Positions 1 to 7,352 of a stretch of DNA of 51,026 bases are shown in pieces; the stretch's first letter is position 1; each line of letters begins with the position of its first letter. The DNA comes from Acidobacteriota bacterium. Its GTDB lineage: Bacteria > Acidobacteriota > UBA6911 > JACQTF01. The notes beneath the pieces are model-generated. The model was given only the letters and a program-made list of their open reading frames with translations. It made no database searches and had not been told where the DNA came from. Made by a program: the position numbers and the translations under genes. The DNA is taken from positions 1-51,026 of the forward strand of contig JACQTF010000031.1 in assembly GCA_016210925.1 (NCBI GenBank), read 5' to 3'.

Positions 1-5
1 ACTCC

Positions 6-33
6 AAAAGAAAGGCCGCGCGCTTGGCGGCCT
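6..33 (-). terminator. Rho-independent terminator, minus strand
   Basis: Read on the minus strand, a 6-bp stem GGCCGC / GCGGCC (27-32 with 14-19) with a 7-nt loop is followed at once by TTTCTTTT (13 down to 6). This is a classic intrinsic terminator. It lies about 30 bp downstream of the integrase remnant stop and probably once ended that gene. Confidence 0.65.
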
Positions 34-61
34 AATGCCTCGTCACTACGCTGCCCGCCCG

Positions 62-298
62 TCACAGCGTGTCAACAAGGCTACGAACGCCTCGCCCTCC
101 CCGGTTCAGTACGCCGGCGGAAATCATCGTCGTGCTCACATCCTTATGGCCCAGAAGCTCCTGCACAGTCCGGATGGCGTACAGGTCCTCGAACAGGTGC
201 GTGGCGAAGGAGCGGTGCAATGTATGGCAGCTCGCAGGCTTGGCGCCACTGACCGCCGACTCTGTCATGCAGCAACTTCGACCGTCGCGTAGAAATCA
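62..298 (-). pseudogene. Integron-type tyrosine recombinase, C-terminal remnant
   Basis: About 75 residues on the minus strand match the end of integron integrases (IntI, XerC/D-like tyrosine recombinases). Visible blocks are [26 protein letters not shown] and [11 protein letters not shown], the last being typical of IntI rather than XerC/D. The family motif HTLRHSFATHL reads [11 protein letters not shown] here, so the catalytic Arg is displaced, and the nucleophile in TTMIYTHVLNRG is replaced ([12 protein letters not shown]). An in-frame stop lies just upstream of 298, and the N-terminal three quarters of the protein are missing. It therefore cannot be active and is read as a decayed fragment. 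No attI or attC site was convincingly found beside it. A generic XerC-family phage integrase is the alternative. Confidence 0.8.
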
Positions 299-659
299 AG
301 CTGACGCCTCGTTCTACGAGGCGTTACTGCTCGCTGCCGGGGCCGCGGTATGCGGAGACCATCTTCCCGTAGGCCTTGAAGGTGCAGAGCGATGGCTATC
401 TGGATGCGCCGAAGCGTCGCATCGATGGTCTACCCTGTCGCAACACAGCCAGGCAAGTCCGGAACCGACGCACCCCAGTCACTGTCCGGATCCTTGTTAA
501 TTCGCACCAGATATTGAACTTTTCTCGTAACTTTCGTCGCTTCAGCCCTGCTTGGCGCATTACGGATGCGAGTGTCCCCTTCGGCATCTCGTCACCCAGG
601 TTGCCACTCGCCAGTGACGGGGCGTTTCAGAGCTAATGTAACGGATTTGGGTACTTGAG
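299..659. other. Gene-free decayed stretch with one hairpin
   Basis: No recognisable coding sequence lies here on either strand; the open frames are short and match nothing I know. The one clear structure is a perfect 8-bp inverted repeat, ACGCCTCG (304-311) and CGAGGCGT (317-324), with a 5-nt loop. It lies just outside the integrase remnant. It is not followed by a T run, so it is not an obvious terminator, and it lacks the paired core sites of an attC. Confidence 0.5.
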
Positions 660-749
660 TCAAACCAGCCGCTGGGACTTGCCCAGGTGCCGGCGGACGT
701 AGTTGAGCATGCCCCCCACCTCCAGAACCTGTTGCAGAAACTCCGGTGA
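660..749 (-). pseudogene. Possible LeuD-like (isopropylmalate dehydratase small subunit) C-terminal remnant
   Basis: Roughly 29 residues before a TGA on the minus strand (PEFLQQVLEVGGMLNYVRRHL...) resemble the last helix of 3-isopropylmalate dehydratase small subunits, which typically end in an LEAGGL-(L/V)-x-Y-hydrophobic-R pattern. The frame upstream of this has no similarity, so only the tail survives. The nearby LeuB-type dehydrogenase at 1998 makes a leucine-pathway remnant plausible. The match is short and recognised by eye only, so chance is a real alternative. Confidence 0.3.
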
Positions 750-786
750 GCTCGGGGGCTTGACAGCTGCTCGGGGCTTTCTTACG

Positions 787-1185
787 ATGGGAACGATGAG
801 TACCGCGCAAAAGCGGCCCCGATGGTCCGCCGTTGCGGCCGTTGTGCTGGCGTGGGCCTTCCCGGGCTCCGGACACCTTTTCTTGAAGCGCTGGGGACGC
901 GCCTTGATCTTCTGCGCGTCGGTGGTGGCCCTCTTCGCCCTGGGATTGCAGATGCAGGGCGAATTGTTCTCCGCGAATCGCGCTGATTTTTTCACGCTGC
1001 TGAAATTTGTCGCCGACGTCAGCGTGGGACTTCCCTATTTCGTGGCCCGGCAGGCAGGCTTCGGCGAGGGAAATATCCGGTCCATGACCTACGAGTACGG
1101 CAATACCTTCCTCTACGTCGCCGGCCTGCTCAACCTGCTCATCATCCTGGACGCGTACGATATTGCCGCAGGGAAGAAGGCATAA
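787..1185 (+). CDS. Small integral membrane protein (DUF6677/TM2-like)
   Basis: A 132-residue membrane protein with an N-terminal hydrophobic segment (about 12-30) containing AFPGSGHLFLKRW, a second segment after the basic turn (about 35-52) and a C-terminal segment ending LLIILDAYDIAAG. The proline-glycine turn followed by GHLFLKRWGRA resembles TM2-type and DUF6677 small membrane proteins found in Acidobacteriota; their function is unknown. The ATG at 787 is chosen because it precedes the hydrophobic core directly; ATG 796 is equally possible, and neither has a strong Shine-Dalgarno sequence. It is followed by a 19-bp inverted repeat and a 56-residue membrane protein in the same direction, suggesting one transcript. 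The family assignment comes from memory, not a search. Confidence 0.7.
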   Translation: MGTMSTAQKRPRWSAVAAVVLAWAFPGSGHLFLKRWGRALIFCASVVALFALGLQMQGELFSANRADFFTLLKFVADVSVGLPYFVARQAGFGEGNIRSMTYEYGNTFLYVAGLLNLLIILDAYDIAAGKKA

Positions 1186-1188
1186 TGA

Positions 1189-1254
1189 ATCCCGTTCCTC
1201 GGTTTGCAACTGAAATGAAAATATCCCGAGATCAAGCAAACCGAGGAACGGGAT
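1189..1254 (+). promoter_or_regulatory. 19-bp inverted repeat covering the next gene's RBS and start
   Basis: The arm at 1189-1207 (ATCCCGTTCCTCGGTTTGC) is the exact reverse complement of 1236-1254, with a 28-nt loop. The left arm starts 4 nt after the stop codon at 1185. The right arm contains the Shine-Dalgarno-like GAGGAACGG and the first bases of the ATG at 1253. In RNA this stem would occlude translation of the downstream small gene unless it is opened, for example by ribosomes ending the upstream gene. A terminator is less likely because no T run follows. Confidence 0.75.
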
Positions 1255-1423
1255 GAATCACATCAGCGCGCTGGTGGTCTTTTCCATTGCCGTCGCCGCC
1301 GTCTTCGCGTGCATCGCGAAAGAGACACCCCGGGAGCAGCTTCGGTATTTTCTCTTCCTCCTGGGTGCGCTTGTGGTCTCCTCGCTGGTGGCAGCCTGGA
1401 TCATGTATCCATTTCCTTTTTGA
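1253..1423 (+). CDS. 56-residue two-helix membrane protein
   Basis: This short frame starts at ATG 1253 and ends at TGA 1421-1423. It encodes 56 residues: an N-terminal hydrophobic helix (about 5-22, ALVVFSIAVAAVFACIA), a charged linker KETPREQLR, and a second helix (about 32-53, FLFLLGALVVSSLVAAWIM). The pattern is an integral membrane hairpin with both ends on the same side. A purine-rich GAGGAACGGG lies 3-9 nt upstream and is buried in an inverted repeat. Its position directly after another small membrane protein suggests a joint role. I do not recognise a family with certainty; the hydrophobicity pattern and RBS argue that it is real. Confidence 0.6.
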   Translation: MNHISALVVFSIAVAAVFACIAKETPREQLRYFLFLLGALVVSSLVAAWIMYPFPF

Positions 1424-1520
1424 CCTCAATTCGCCCCTGATGTAACGTAGACTTCGTGCCACGGAACCGCGCCCACGGTGTGCTTCACTTCATCGCGAGA
1501 CGTCACGGACGGACCGAGGT

Positions 1521-1907
1521 TTGAGCGCCCTCCTCGCCTGGCTCTGGTACTGGTTTCCCCCTTTGGTTTACATGGCCTTGATTTTCTACCTGTCATCCCT
1601 GTCGGAACCTCCCGTCCCGGGCAAGATTCCCGACTGGGTCCTGCATGCCGCAGAGTACGCGATGCTGGGGGCGCTGGCCTTTCGCGCTATGAACCGCGGC
1701 TTCCTGAATCGATCCAGCATCGCTGTCTCGCTCCTGGCCCTCATCTGGTCTGCCGGGTACGGAGTTACCGATGAAATTCATCAGCTTTACGTGCCCGAGA
1801 GGGAATTTTCCTGGCAGGATCTGGCCGTGGACTTTGCCGGATCTCTCCTTGCAGTGGCTCTCTTGCATTATGTAACATCTTGGAAAAGCGAAAGAAATCC
1901 ACCATGA
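1521..1907 (+). CDS. VanZ-like family membrane protein
   Basis: A 128-residue protein of the VanZ-like family. The markers are YMALIFYLSSLSEPP in the first helix, the PDWVLHAAEYAMLGAL block (HxxEY) and the DEIHQLYVPEREFSWQDLAVD block with the conserved DExHQ and D residues. About four transmembrane helices can be drawn (8-28, 42-60, 68-88, 100-120). VanZ confers low-level teicoplanin resistance in enterococci, but most family members are uncharacterised small membrane proteins, possibly acting on lipids or the envelope. The start used is TTG 1521 with GAGG only 1-2 nt before it, so ATG 1571 or an unseen upstream start remain options. The stop at 1905-1907 abuts the next inverted repeat. Confidence 0.85.
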   Translation: MSALLAWLWYWFPPLVYMALIFYLSSLSEPPVPGKIPDWVLHAAEYAMLGALAFRAMNRGFLNRSSIAVSLLALIWSAGYGVTDEIHQLYVPEREFSWQDLAVDFAGSLLAVALLHYVTSWKSERNPP

Positions 1908-1999
1908 CCCCGCACCTACCCACGCTATGTAGACGGCAAGCCAACAAAGACTTAGGTACGGGATCAGCACCAGTCATCGGAAGGAGGTAGGTGCGGGGT
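1907..1999 (+). promoter_or_regulatory. 14-bp inverted repeat from upstream stop to next start
   Basis: The arm 1907-1920 (ACCCCGCACCTACC) is the exact reverse complement of 1986-1999. The left arm begins at the last base of the VanZ-like stop codon. The right arm overlaps the end of AAGGAGG (1981-1987) and the first two bases of the GTG start at 1998. The loop is 65 nt. This is the same arrangement as at 1189-1254, so both downstream genes would have their starts held in a stem. Confidence 0.7.
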
Positions 2000-3059
2000 G
2001 AAGCGCATCGCCATCATTCCAGGGGACGGAATCGGCATCGATGTGACTCGGGAGGCGGTGAAGGTCCTCCGGACCGTGGGGGAGATCCTGGGCCGGCCCT
2101 TTGAGCTGTTGGAGTTCGACTACGGGGCGGACAAATACTTGCGGGAGGGCATCACCCTCCCGGCGGGTGCCCTGGACGCGTTTCGCAACGAGTTTGACGC
2201 CATCTTCCTTGGCGCCCTGGGCGACCCCCGGGTGCCGGACATGAAGCATGCCTCGGACATCCTGTTCGGGCTCCGTTTCGGCCTGGACCTGTATGTGAAC
2301 CACCGCCCCGTCAAGCTCCTGGATGCCGCCCTGACGCCCCTCAAGGACCGCACCGAAGCCGATGTGAACTTTGTGATTTTTCGGGAGAACACCGAGGGTC
2401 TCTACTCGGGCGTGGGGGGCTTCTTCAAGAAGGACAGCCCCGATGAGGTGGCTACCCAGTTGGATATCAACACCCGCAAGGGGGTCGAACGGATCATCGA
2501 GTACGCGTTCCAGTACGCCGCTGGCCACGGATTGACCCGGGTCACCATGAGCGACAAGAGCAATGCCCTGCGGTACGGGCACGATCTGTGGCAGAGGGTC
2601 TTTCAAGTGGTACGGGCCCGCTATCCCCAGATCGAGGCAAACCACTGGTACATCGATGCCCTCACCATGCAGATGGTGAAGAACCCGGGACAATTTCAGG
2701 TGATCGTGACGTGCAACATGTTCGGCGACATCATCACGGACCTGGGAGCCCAGCTTCAGGGGGGCATGGGTATGGCCGCTTCGGGAAATATCCATCCTCA
2801 GGGGACCTCGATGTTTGAACCCGTCCACGGTTCAGCGCCCAAATATGCAGGCAAGAACGTGGCGAATCCCTTGGGAGCCATCCTGGCCGTCCAGATGATG
2901 CTGGAGCACCTGGGCCTGGCCGAGCCTGCCCGTTGGGTGGAAGAGGCCGTGGTGCAGGCCATCCGTCAAAAGAAGACGACAAGGGATGTCGGGGGCACCC
3001 TGGGGACCCGCCAGGTGGGGGATGCGGTCTGCGAGCTGATCTACTCGGTCGCCTCCTGA
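1998..3059 (+). CDS. Isocitrate/isopropylmalate dehydrogenase family enzyme
   Basis: A 353-residue NAD(P)-dependent beta-decarboxylating dehydrogenase. The N-terminus IPGDGIGIDVT is the family signature. The substrate Arg block LRFGLDLYVNHRPVK, the NTEGLYSG motif and SDKSNALRYGHDLW (family Lys, here DKSNAL) are present. So are the metal-binding TCNMFGDIITDLGAQLQGG and the nucleotide-binding EPVHGSAPKYAGKNVANP. Length fits LeuB (about 350-360) and is shorter than typical bacterial Icd. DKSNAL is common in the LeuB/tartrate dehydrogenase branch, so 3-isopropylmalate dehydrogenase is favoured, with tartrate/D-malate or homoisocitrate dehydrogenase as alternatives; sequence alone does not settle the substrate. 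The GTG start has a strong AAGGAGG at 1981-1987. No other leucine gene is intact in the window. Confidence 0.9.
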   Translation: MKRIAIIPGDGIGIDVTREAVKVLRTVGEILGRPFELLEFDYGADKYLREGITLPAGALDAFRNEFDAIFLGALGDPRVPDMKHASDILFGLRFGLDLYVNHRPVKLLDAALTPLKDRTEADVNFVIFRENTEGLYSGVGGFFKKDSPDEVATQLDINTRKGVERIIEYAFQYAAGHGLTRVTMSDKSNALRYGHDLWQRVFQVVRARYPQIEANHWYIDALTMQMVKNPGQFQVIVTCNMFGDIITDLGAQLQGGMGMAASGNIHPQGTSMFEPVHGSAPKYAGKNVANPLGAILAVQMMLEHLGLAEPARWVEEAVVQAIRQKKTTRDVGGTLGTRQVGDAVCELIYSVAS

Positions 3060-3070
3060 CACTCCGTCAT

Positions 3071-3154
3071 TGGTCAATCGGTCAATCGTCAAAGTGGTCA
3101 AACGTCAACGGGGTTTTCCGATTGACGAATGACGATTGACCGTTGACGATTGAC
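3071..3154. repeat. GATTGAC heptad repeat, folded as an inverted repeat
   Basis: The left half is built of GTCAATC-type units and the right half of the complementary GATTGAC/GTTGACC units. The best arm is 3081-3092 (GTCAATCGTCAA), exactly complementary to 3143-3154; CGTCAACGG (3103-3110 region) also pairs with CCGTTGACG near 3140-3148. The repeat fills most of the gap between the dehydrogenase and the pfkB gene and ends 8 nt before the pfkB ATG. The same GATTGAC unit recurs at 14.47 and 47.2 kb. Confidence 0.85.
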
Positions 3155-3162
3155 TCATTCCA

Positions 3163-4128
3163 ATGCTGAATGCCGCTGGATTCTTCCATACAAGGTTCCC
3201 CGATCATAAGCCCTTTGACGTGGTGGGAATGGGTCTGAACGCAGTGGATCACCTCTGCGTCGTTCCTCGCTACCCGGAGTTCAACACCAAGACCAAGATC
3301 CTGGAATACCAACGTCTGCCGGGAGGCCAGGTGGCCACCGCCCTGGTGACTTGCGCGCGCATGGGGTTGAAGGCCAAATACCTGGGAAAAGTGGGGTCCG
3401 ACGAGCTGGGACGCGTCAGCCTGGAGAGCATCGCGCGGGAGGGGATCGACGTATCCGCCGTGATCCAGGAGCCCGATTCGCTGAACCAGTTTGCGTTCAT
3501 CATCATTGACCGGGAAAGCGGCGAGCGGACCATTCTGTGGGACCGGGACTCGAAGCTTATGTACCGGCCCGGGGAATTGAACAAGGAGGAGGTGTGCGCC
3601 GGCAGAATTCTCCACCTGGATGGCCACGATCTCCCCGCCAGCATCCAGGCGGCCCGCTGGGCGCGGGAAGCGGGAATCCCGACCGTCGCTGACCTGGACC
3701 GGGTCCAGGAGGGGATGGAGGAGCTGTTGGGACTGGTGGACTTCCTGATCTCTTCCGCAAACTTTCCACCCCAATTGACCGGCGAGAAGCGCCTGGAGAA
3801 GGCGTTGCGGGCGGAACGCCAGTTCTGCCCTGGATTTATCGCCGCGACGATGGGCGAAGAAGGCGCCATGGCCCTCGTGGGAGATGATATAATTTATTTT
3901 CCGGCTTTCCGGGTCCGGACCGTGGATACCACGGGAGCCGGCGATGCCTTTCATGGCGCTTTTATTTATGGGCTGCTTCGGGGATGGCCCCTAAAGCGCA
4001 CCATGGTTTTCTCCCATGCCACGGCGGCCCTCAAGTGCATGAAGGTGGGAGCCCGGACCGGGATTCCGGGCCTCCCGCAAGTGGAGCTCTTTCTGAGGGA
4101 GCAAGGGGACACCTGGAAGGAGCCATAG
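3163..4128 (+). CDS. PfkB/ribokinase-family carbohydrate or nucleoside kinase
   Basis: A 321-residue sugar/nucleoside kinase of the PfkB fold, transferring the ATP gamma-phosphate to a hydroxymethyl group. Features are the N-terminal VVGMGLNAVDHL strand, the first PfkB signature region GGQVATALVTCARMG (about 47-61), AKYLGKVGSDELG, and the second signature DTTGAGDAFHGAF near residue 258, whose Asp is the catalytic base and whose GAGD forms the anion hole. The start at ATG 3163 lacks a Shine-Dalgarno sequence because a heptad repeat sits immediately upstream; the protein has about 18 extra N-terminal residues, so an internal start is possible. It is followed 29 nt later by pncB and pncA, so a nucleoside substrate in NAD salvage is conceivable, but the substrate cannot be read from sequence. 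Confidence 0.9.
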   Translation: MLNAAGFFHTRFPDHKPFDVVGMGLNAVDHLCVVPRYPEFNTKTKILEYQRLPGGQVATALVTCARMGLKAKYLGKVGSDELGRVSLESIAREGIDVSAVIQEPDSLNQFAFIIIDRESGERTILWDRDSKLMYRPGELNKEEVCAGRILHLDGHDLPASIQAARWAREAGIPTVADLDRVQEGMEELLGLVDFLISSANFPPQLTGEKRLEKALRAERQFCPGFIAATMGEEGAMALVGDDIIYFPAFRVRTVDTTGAGDAFHGAFIYGLLRGWPLKRTMVFSHATAALKCMKVGARTGIPGLPQVELFLREQGDTWKEP

Positions 4129-4157
4129 GCGGTCCAGCCACCCATCCTCAAGACAAG

Positions 4158-5543
4158 ATGACCGATACCCCGCGGAGCCTGTTCATCGACGAAGAAAATA
4201 TGGCGCTGGCCACAGACCTCTACCAGCTCACCATGGCCGCCGCCTATTTTCAGAACAGCTGCACCCAGCGGGCTACCTTTGAGATGTTCGTGCGCAAGCT
4301 GCCGGAGCATCGTTCGTTCCTGGTGTCTGCGGGTCAAGAGCAGGTGCTTCACCACCTGCAGCATCTCCGGTTCAGCGGCCCGGTGGTGGATTTTCTGCGC
4401 CGCCATCCCGTGTTCAAGTCGGTTTCACCCGAGTTCTTCGATTTTCTTCTGGAATTTCGTTTTCAGGGCGACGTCTGGGCCATGCCCGAGGGGACCCTGG
4501 TCTTCCCCACGGAACCCATCCTTCGGGTTACAGCTCCCATCATCCAGTCGCAGATCATTGAGACTTACCTCCTGAGCCACATGAATTTCCAGACGAGCAT
4601 CGCCTCCAAGGCGGCCCGGCTATGCCTGGCCGCCGAGGGCAGGGCGGTGGTCGAGTTCGGCTCCCGGAGGGCCCACGGGCCCCAGGCGGCGCTCTTAGCA
4701 GCCCGGGCGGCCTACGTCGGCGGTTGCGCGGGCACCTCCAACGTGCTGGCTGGATACCTGCTGGGGATCCCCATCTACGGCACCATTGCCCATTCGTACG
4801 TCATGTCCTTCGACAGCGAGACGGAGGCCTTTCGCCGTTACTTCAACGTGTTTCCGGAAAACTCGATTTTGCTCGTGGACACGTACGACACCCTGGAAGG
4901 GGTGCAGAAGGCCCTGGACATGAAGGTCAATTTCCGCGGCGTTCGGCTCGACAGTGGCGATCTCCTGGGCTTGAGCCGGAGGAGCCGCCAGTTGCTGGAC
5001 CGGGCCGGCCTGAGAGACGCACTCATCGTAGGCAGCGGCGACCTGAATGAGGAGATCATCTTTGAGTTGACCTCGCACGGAGCGCCCATCGACGTGTTTG
5101 GCGTGGGAACGGAACTGGCCACCTCCAAGGATGCTCCCGCCCTGGGCGGGATCTACAAGCTCGTGGAGGAGCAGAAGGACAGCCAGGCAGTCCCGAAGGC
5201 CAAGTTCAGCAGCGACAAGGCCACGTACGGGGGTGCCAAGCAGGCCTTCCGGGTCAGCGATGAGAGAGGGAAGTTTGTTCGAGATATCTTGGCCCTGGCC
5301 GACGAACAGGCCCCGCGGGGAGGGCAACCCCTCCTGGAGCAGTGCATGGAGGGGGGCGTCCCGGTGGGGAATCGGGGGGACGTCCATGCCACGCGCCGGT
5401 ACGTGGCCGATCAGCTCGGGCGCCTGCCCGGGGCGTACCAGCGCCTCTACAACGCCGAGACCTATCCGGTTCAGAAGAGCCCAAAGCTGGAAGAGGTGAG
5501 GCGGGAGCTGGAAGAGCAATACAGAGGTCAGCCGCGGTCATGA
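4158..5543 (+). CDS. pncB: Nicotinate phosphoribosyltransferase
   Basis: A 461-residue type II phosphoribosyltransferase that makes nicotinate mononucleotide from nicotinate, PRPP and ATP, the committed step of the Preiss-Handler route to NAD. Visible family blocks are MALATDLYQLTMAAAYF at the N-terminus, VEFGSRRAHGPQAALLAARA with the conserved FGSRR, GTSNVLAGYLLGIPIYGTIAHSYV, VRLDSGDL and VFGVGTELATSKDAP. The length suits the bacterial NaPRTase family. ATG 4158 is chosen; ATG 4200 would begin exactly at MALATDLYQL. Its stop overlaps the pncA start (ATGA at 5540-5543), giving translational coupling. With pncA and NAD synthetase (outside the window) this gives a full nicotinamide recycling path. 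Confidence 0.96.
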   Translation: MTDTPRSLFIDEENMALATDLYQLTMAAAYFQNSCTQRATFEMFVRKLPEHRSFLVSAGQEQVLHHLQHLRFSGPVVDFLRRHPVFKSVSPEFFDFLLEFRFQGDVWAMPEGTLVFPTEPILRVTAPIIQSQIIETYLLSHMNFQTSIASKAARLCLAAEGRAVVEFGSRRAHGPQAALLAARAAYVGGCAGTSNVLAGYLLGIPIYGTIAHSYVMSFDSETEAFRRYFNVFPENSILLVDTYDTLEGVQKALDMKVNFRGVRLDSGDLLGLSRRSRQLLDRAGLRDALIVGSGDLNEEIIFELTSHGAPIDVFGVGTELATSKDAPALGGIYKLVEEQKDSQAVPKAKFSSDKATYGGAKQAFRVSDERGKFVRDILALADEQAPRGGQPLLEQCMEGGVPVGNRGDVHATRRYVADQLGRLPGAYQRLYNAETYPVQKSPKLEEVRRELEEQYRGQPRS

Positions 5544-6139
5544 CACACGGTATGATTTTCTGGGACGTGGATACCCAGTTCGATTTCATGGAACCCGCTG
5601 GCTCCCTCTTCGTAAAGGGAGCACCCGCCATCGTGGAGAACCTGCGGGCGCTCTTTCGGTACGCTCGCGACCACCGGATTCCCATCATTTCCTCCGCCGA
5701 TACCCACGTGGAGGATGATCCGGAGTTTCGAGCATTTCCCCGTCATTGCGTCAAGGGCTCCCCGGGGCAGCAGCGGTTGCCGGTGACCCTGGCGGAAGAC
5801 CACGTGGTGGTGGAGAACAAAAAAGAGGGGCCGGAACTGGAGAAAAAGATCCAGGGCCGCCCCCAGGTGATTGTGGAGAAGCAAGCCATTGATGTGTTCA
5901 CCAACCCGAACATAGATGAAGTGCTGAAGCACTATCCCAAGGACGTGGCCCTGTTCGGTGTGGCGACCGAGCATTGTGTTCGCGCCACCGCTTTGGGCCT
6001 GCGGCGCCGTGGATTTCGGGTCCGGCTGGTGACCGATGCCATTGCAGCCGTGGATGAGCAGCAGGGAAGGAACAGCATCCGAGAGATGGAAGAAGCGGGC
6101 TGCGAGCTGGTCACCACCCGCGAGGTCACGTCGCGGTAA
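5540..6139 (+). CDS. pncA: Nicotinamidase-type isochorismatase-fold hydrolase
   Basis: A 199-residue cysteine hydrolase of the isochorismatase superfamily. The catalytic triad can be placed as Asp11 (DVDTQFDF), Lys114 (VIVEKQAIDVF) and Cys146 (VATEHCVRATALG), with the usual cis-peptide neighbourhood before the Cys. A metal-site-like SADTH segment with acidic residues follows at about 52-62, and FPRHCVKGSPGQ is present. Nicotinamidase (nicotinamide to nicotinate plus ammonia) is inferred from the direct ATGA overlap with pncB, whose substrate it would make. Other family activities such as isochorismatase or ureidoacrylate hydrolase are less likely here. No separate promoter is apparent, so the pair is probably cotranscribed with the pfkB gene upstream. 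Confidence 0.88.
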   Translation: MTHGMIFWDVDTQFDFMEPAGSLFVKGAPAIVENLRALFRYARDHRIPIISSADTHVEDDPEFRAFPRHCVKGSPGQQRLPVTLAEDHVVVENKKEGPELEKKIQGRPQVIVEKQAIDVFTNPNIDEVLKHYPKDVALFGVATEHCVRATALGLRRRGFRVRLVTDAIAAVDEQQGRNSIREMEEAGCELVTTREVTSR

Positions 6140-6213
6140 TCAGGAGCATCGTGCTGGTGCCGTTCCAACCTTTTTCTGCCACGGGTGCGCCACATGACCC
6201 CTGGAAGGGAGAC

Positions 6214-7332
6214 ATGACAGGGACGCAGGTGACTTGGGACAAAGTGGTTGGAACGGCACTGGGTCTGTACATCCATATCCCGTTCTGCGAGAAGAAGTGC
6301 TCCTATTGCGACTTTCGCACGGGCAGTTATGAACCGGCCGTGGCGGGCCGTTACGCCCGCGCCCTCGTCCGGGAAGTGGAGACGTTTCGCGCGCGGGGCC
6401 GGCACTCCGCTGACACCGTTTTCTTCGGCGGCGGTACGCCCAGCCTCCTGATCCCTGCCCAACTGGAATCCATCCTCGCGGCTCTCCATGAGGCTTTTGA
6501 AATCTCTGCCGACGTCGAGATCACCCTGGAGGCGAACCCGGGGACCCTGGAGCCGGAAAAGGCACGAGCGTTTCGCTCGCTGGGCGTCAACCGAATCAGC
6601 CTGGGGGTCCAGTCTTTCGACGACGCCGAGCTTCGGCGTTTGCGCCGGACCCACGACTCCGGCGCTGCCCGGCGGGCGGTCTCTTCTCTGCGGCGCGTTG
6701 GCTTCCAGAATTTCAACCTGGACCTCATCCTGGGAGTCCCTGGGCAGACGGACCAGAGCTGGCGCAACAACTTAAAGCAGGTCGCTGAACTGGCGGCCCC
6801 CCATCTCTCCGTGTACATGTTGGAGCTGCATGAGGGCACCCACCTCTTCTCGGATTACCTCCGGGGCACGGCGAATCTGCCCGCGGAAGACCAGGTGGCC
6901 GACTGGTATCTTGAGACGGTGGATTTCCTGACCGGCCTGGGCTACAACCATTATGAGATCTCCAACTTCGCCCTGCCGGGACGGGAGTGCCGTCACAACC
7001 TGAAGTACTGGAATAACGAGGAATACATCGGCTTCGGTCTCAGCAGCCATTCCCACTGGCGCGGTCTTCGCTTTTGGAATGAGCCTGCCCTGTTGCGCTA
7101 CCTGGAAAGGGTGAAAGCAACGGGCGAGGCCGTGGCGGGCAGCGAAGTCGCCCAGCCTTCCGAGCGCATCTTCCTGGGCCTCCGCAAGACAGAGGGCGTC
7201 CCCCTCCGGGAGGTCGAGGGCAGAGTGGAGCGCTTTTTCGAAGCAGGATTGTTGGAGCGCGTTGGAGACCGCGTCCGGCTGACCCGGCGCGGAATCCTGG
7301 TTTCGAACGAAATCTTCGCCCAGCTGGTTTAG
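6214..7332 (+). CDS. hemW: HemW-like radical SAM heme chaperone
   Basis: A 372-residue radical SAM protein of the HemN/HemW group. The cluster motif CxxxCxxC is Cys25, Cys29, Cys32 in [17 protein letters not shown]; this is followed by [33 protein letters not shown] and [14 protein letters not shown], all family hallmarks. The C-terminal winged-helix region ([11 protein letters not shown] to the end) is present. HemW proteins bind heme and help insert it into respiratory enzymes; they were long misannotated as coproporphyrinogen III dehydrogenase, whose true form (HemN) is longer, about 450 residues. Start ATG 6214 follows GGAAGGGAG at good spacing; an in-frame GTG at 6151 would add 21 residues with no support. 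Cotranscription with ltaE, 20 nt downstream, is likely. Confidence 0.93.
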   Translation: MTGTQVTWDKVVGTALGLYIHIPFCEKKCSYCDFRTGSYEPAVAGRYARALVREVETFRARGRHSADTVFFGGGTPSLLIPAQLESILAALHEAFEISADVEITLEANPGTLEPEKARAFRSLGVNRISLGVQSFDDAELRRLRRTHDSGAARRAVSSLRRVGFQNFNLDLILGVPGQTDQSWRNNLKQVAELAAPHLSVYMLELHEGTHLFSDYLRGTANLPAEDQVADWYLETVDFLTGLGYNHYEISNFALPGRECRHNLKYWNNEEYIGFGLSSHSHWRGLRFWNEPALLRYLERVKATGEAVAGSEVAQPSERIFLGLRKTEGVPLREVEGRVERFFEAGLLERVGDRVRLTRRGILVSNEIFAQLV

Positions 7333-7352
7333 TTTTCTCCTCGATCACAACG

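Noticed and set aside
299..659. attC or attI site next to the integrase remnant
   Set aside because: The hairpin at 304-324 has a clean 8-bp stem, but the paired RYYYAAC/GTTRRRY core sites at attC spacing were not found.
1998..3059. Assigning leuB or icd as a certain gene name
   Set aside because: The DKSNAL lysine motif and length support the LeuB/tartrate dehydrogenase branch, but substrate residues were not aligned; kept at family level.
3071..3154. CRISPR array
   Set aside because: The repeat units are 7 bp, contiguous and partly inverted, with no spacers of uniform length and no cas genes.
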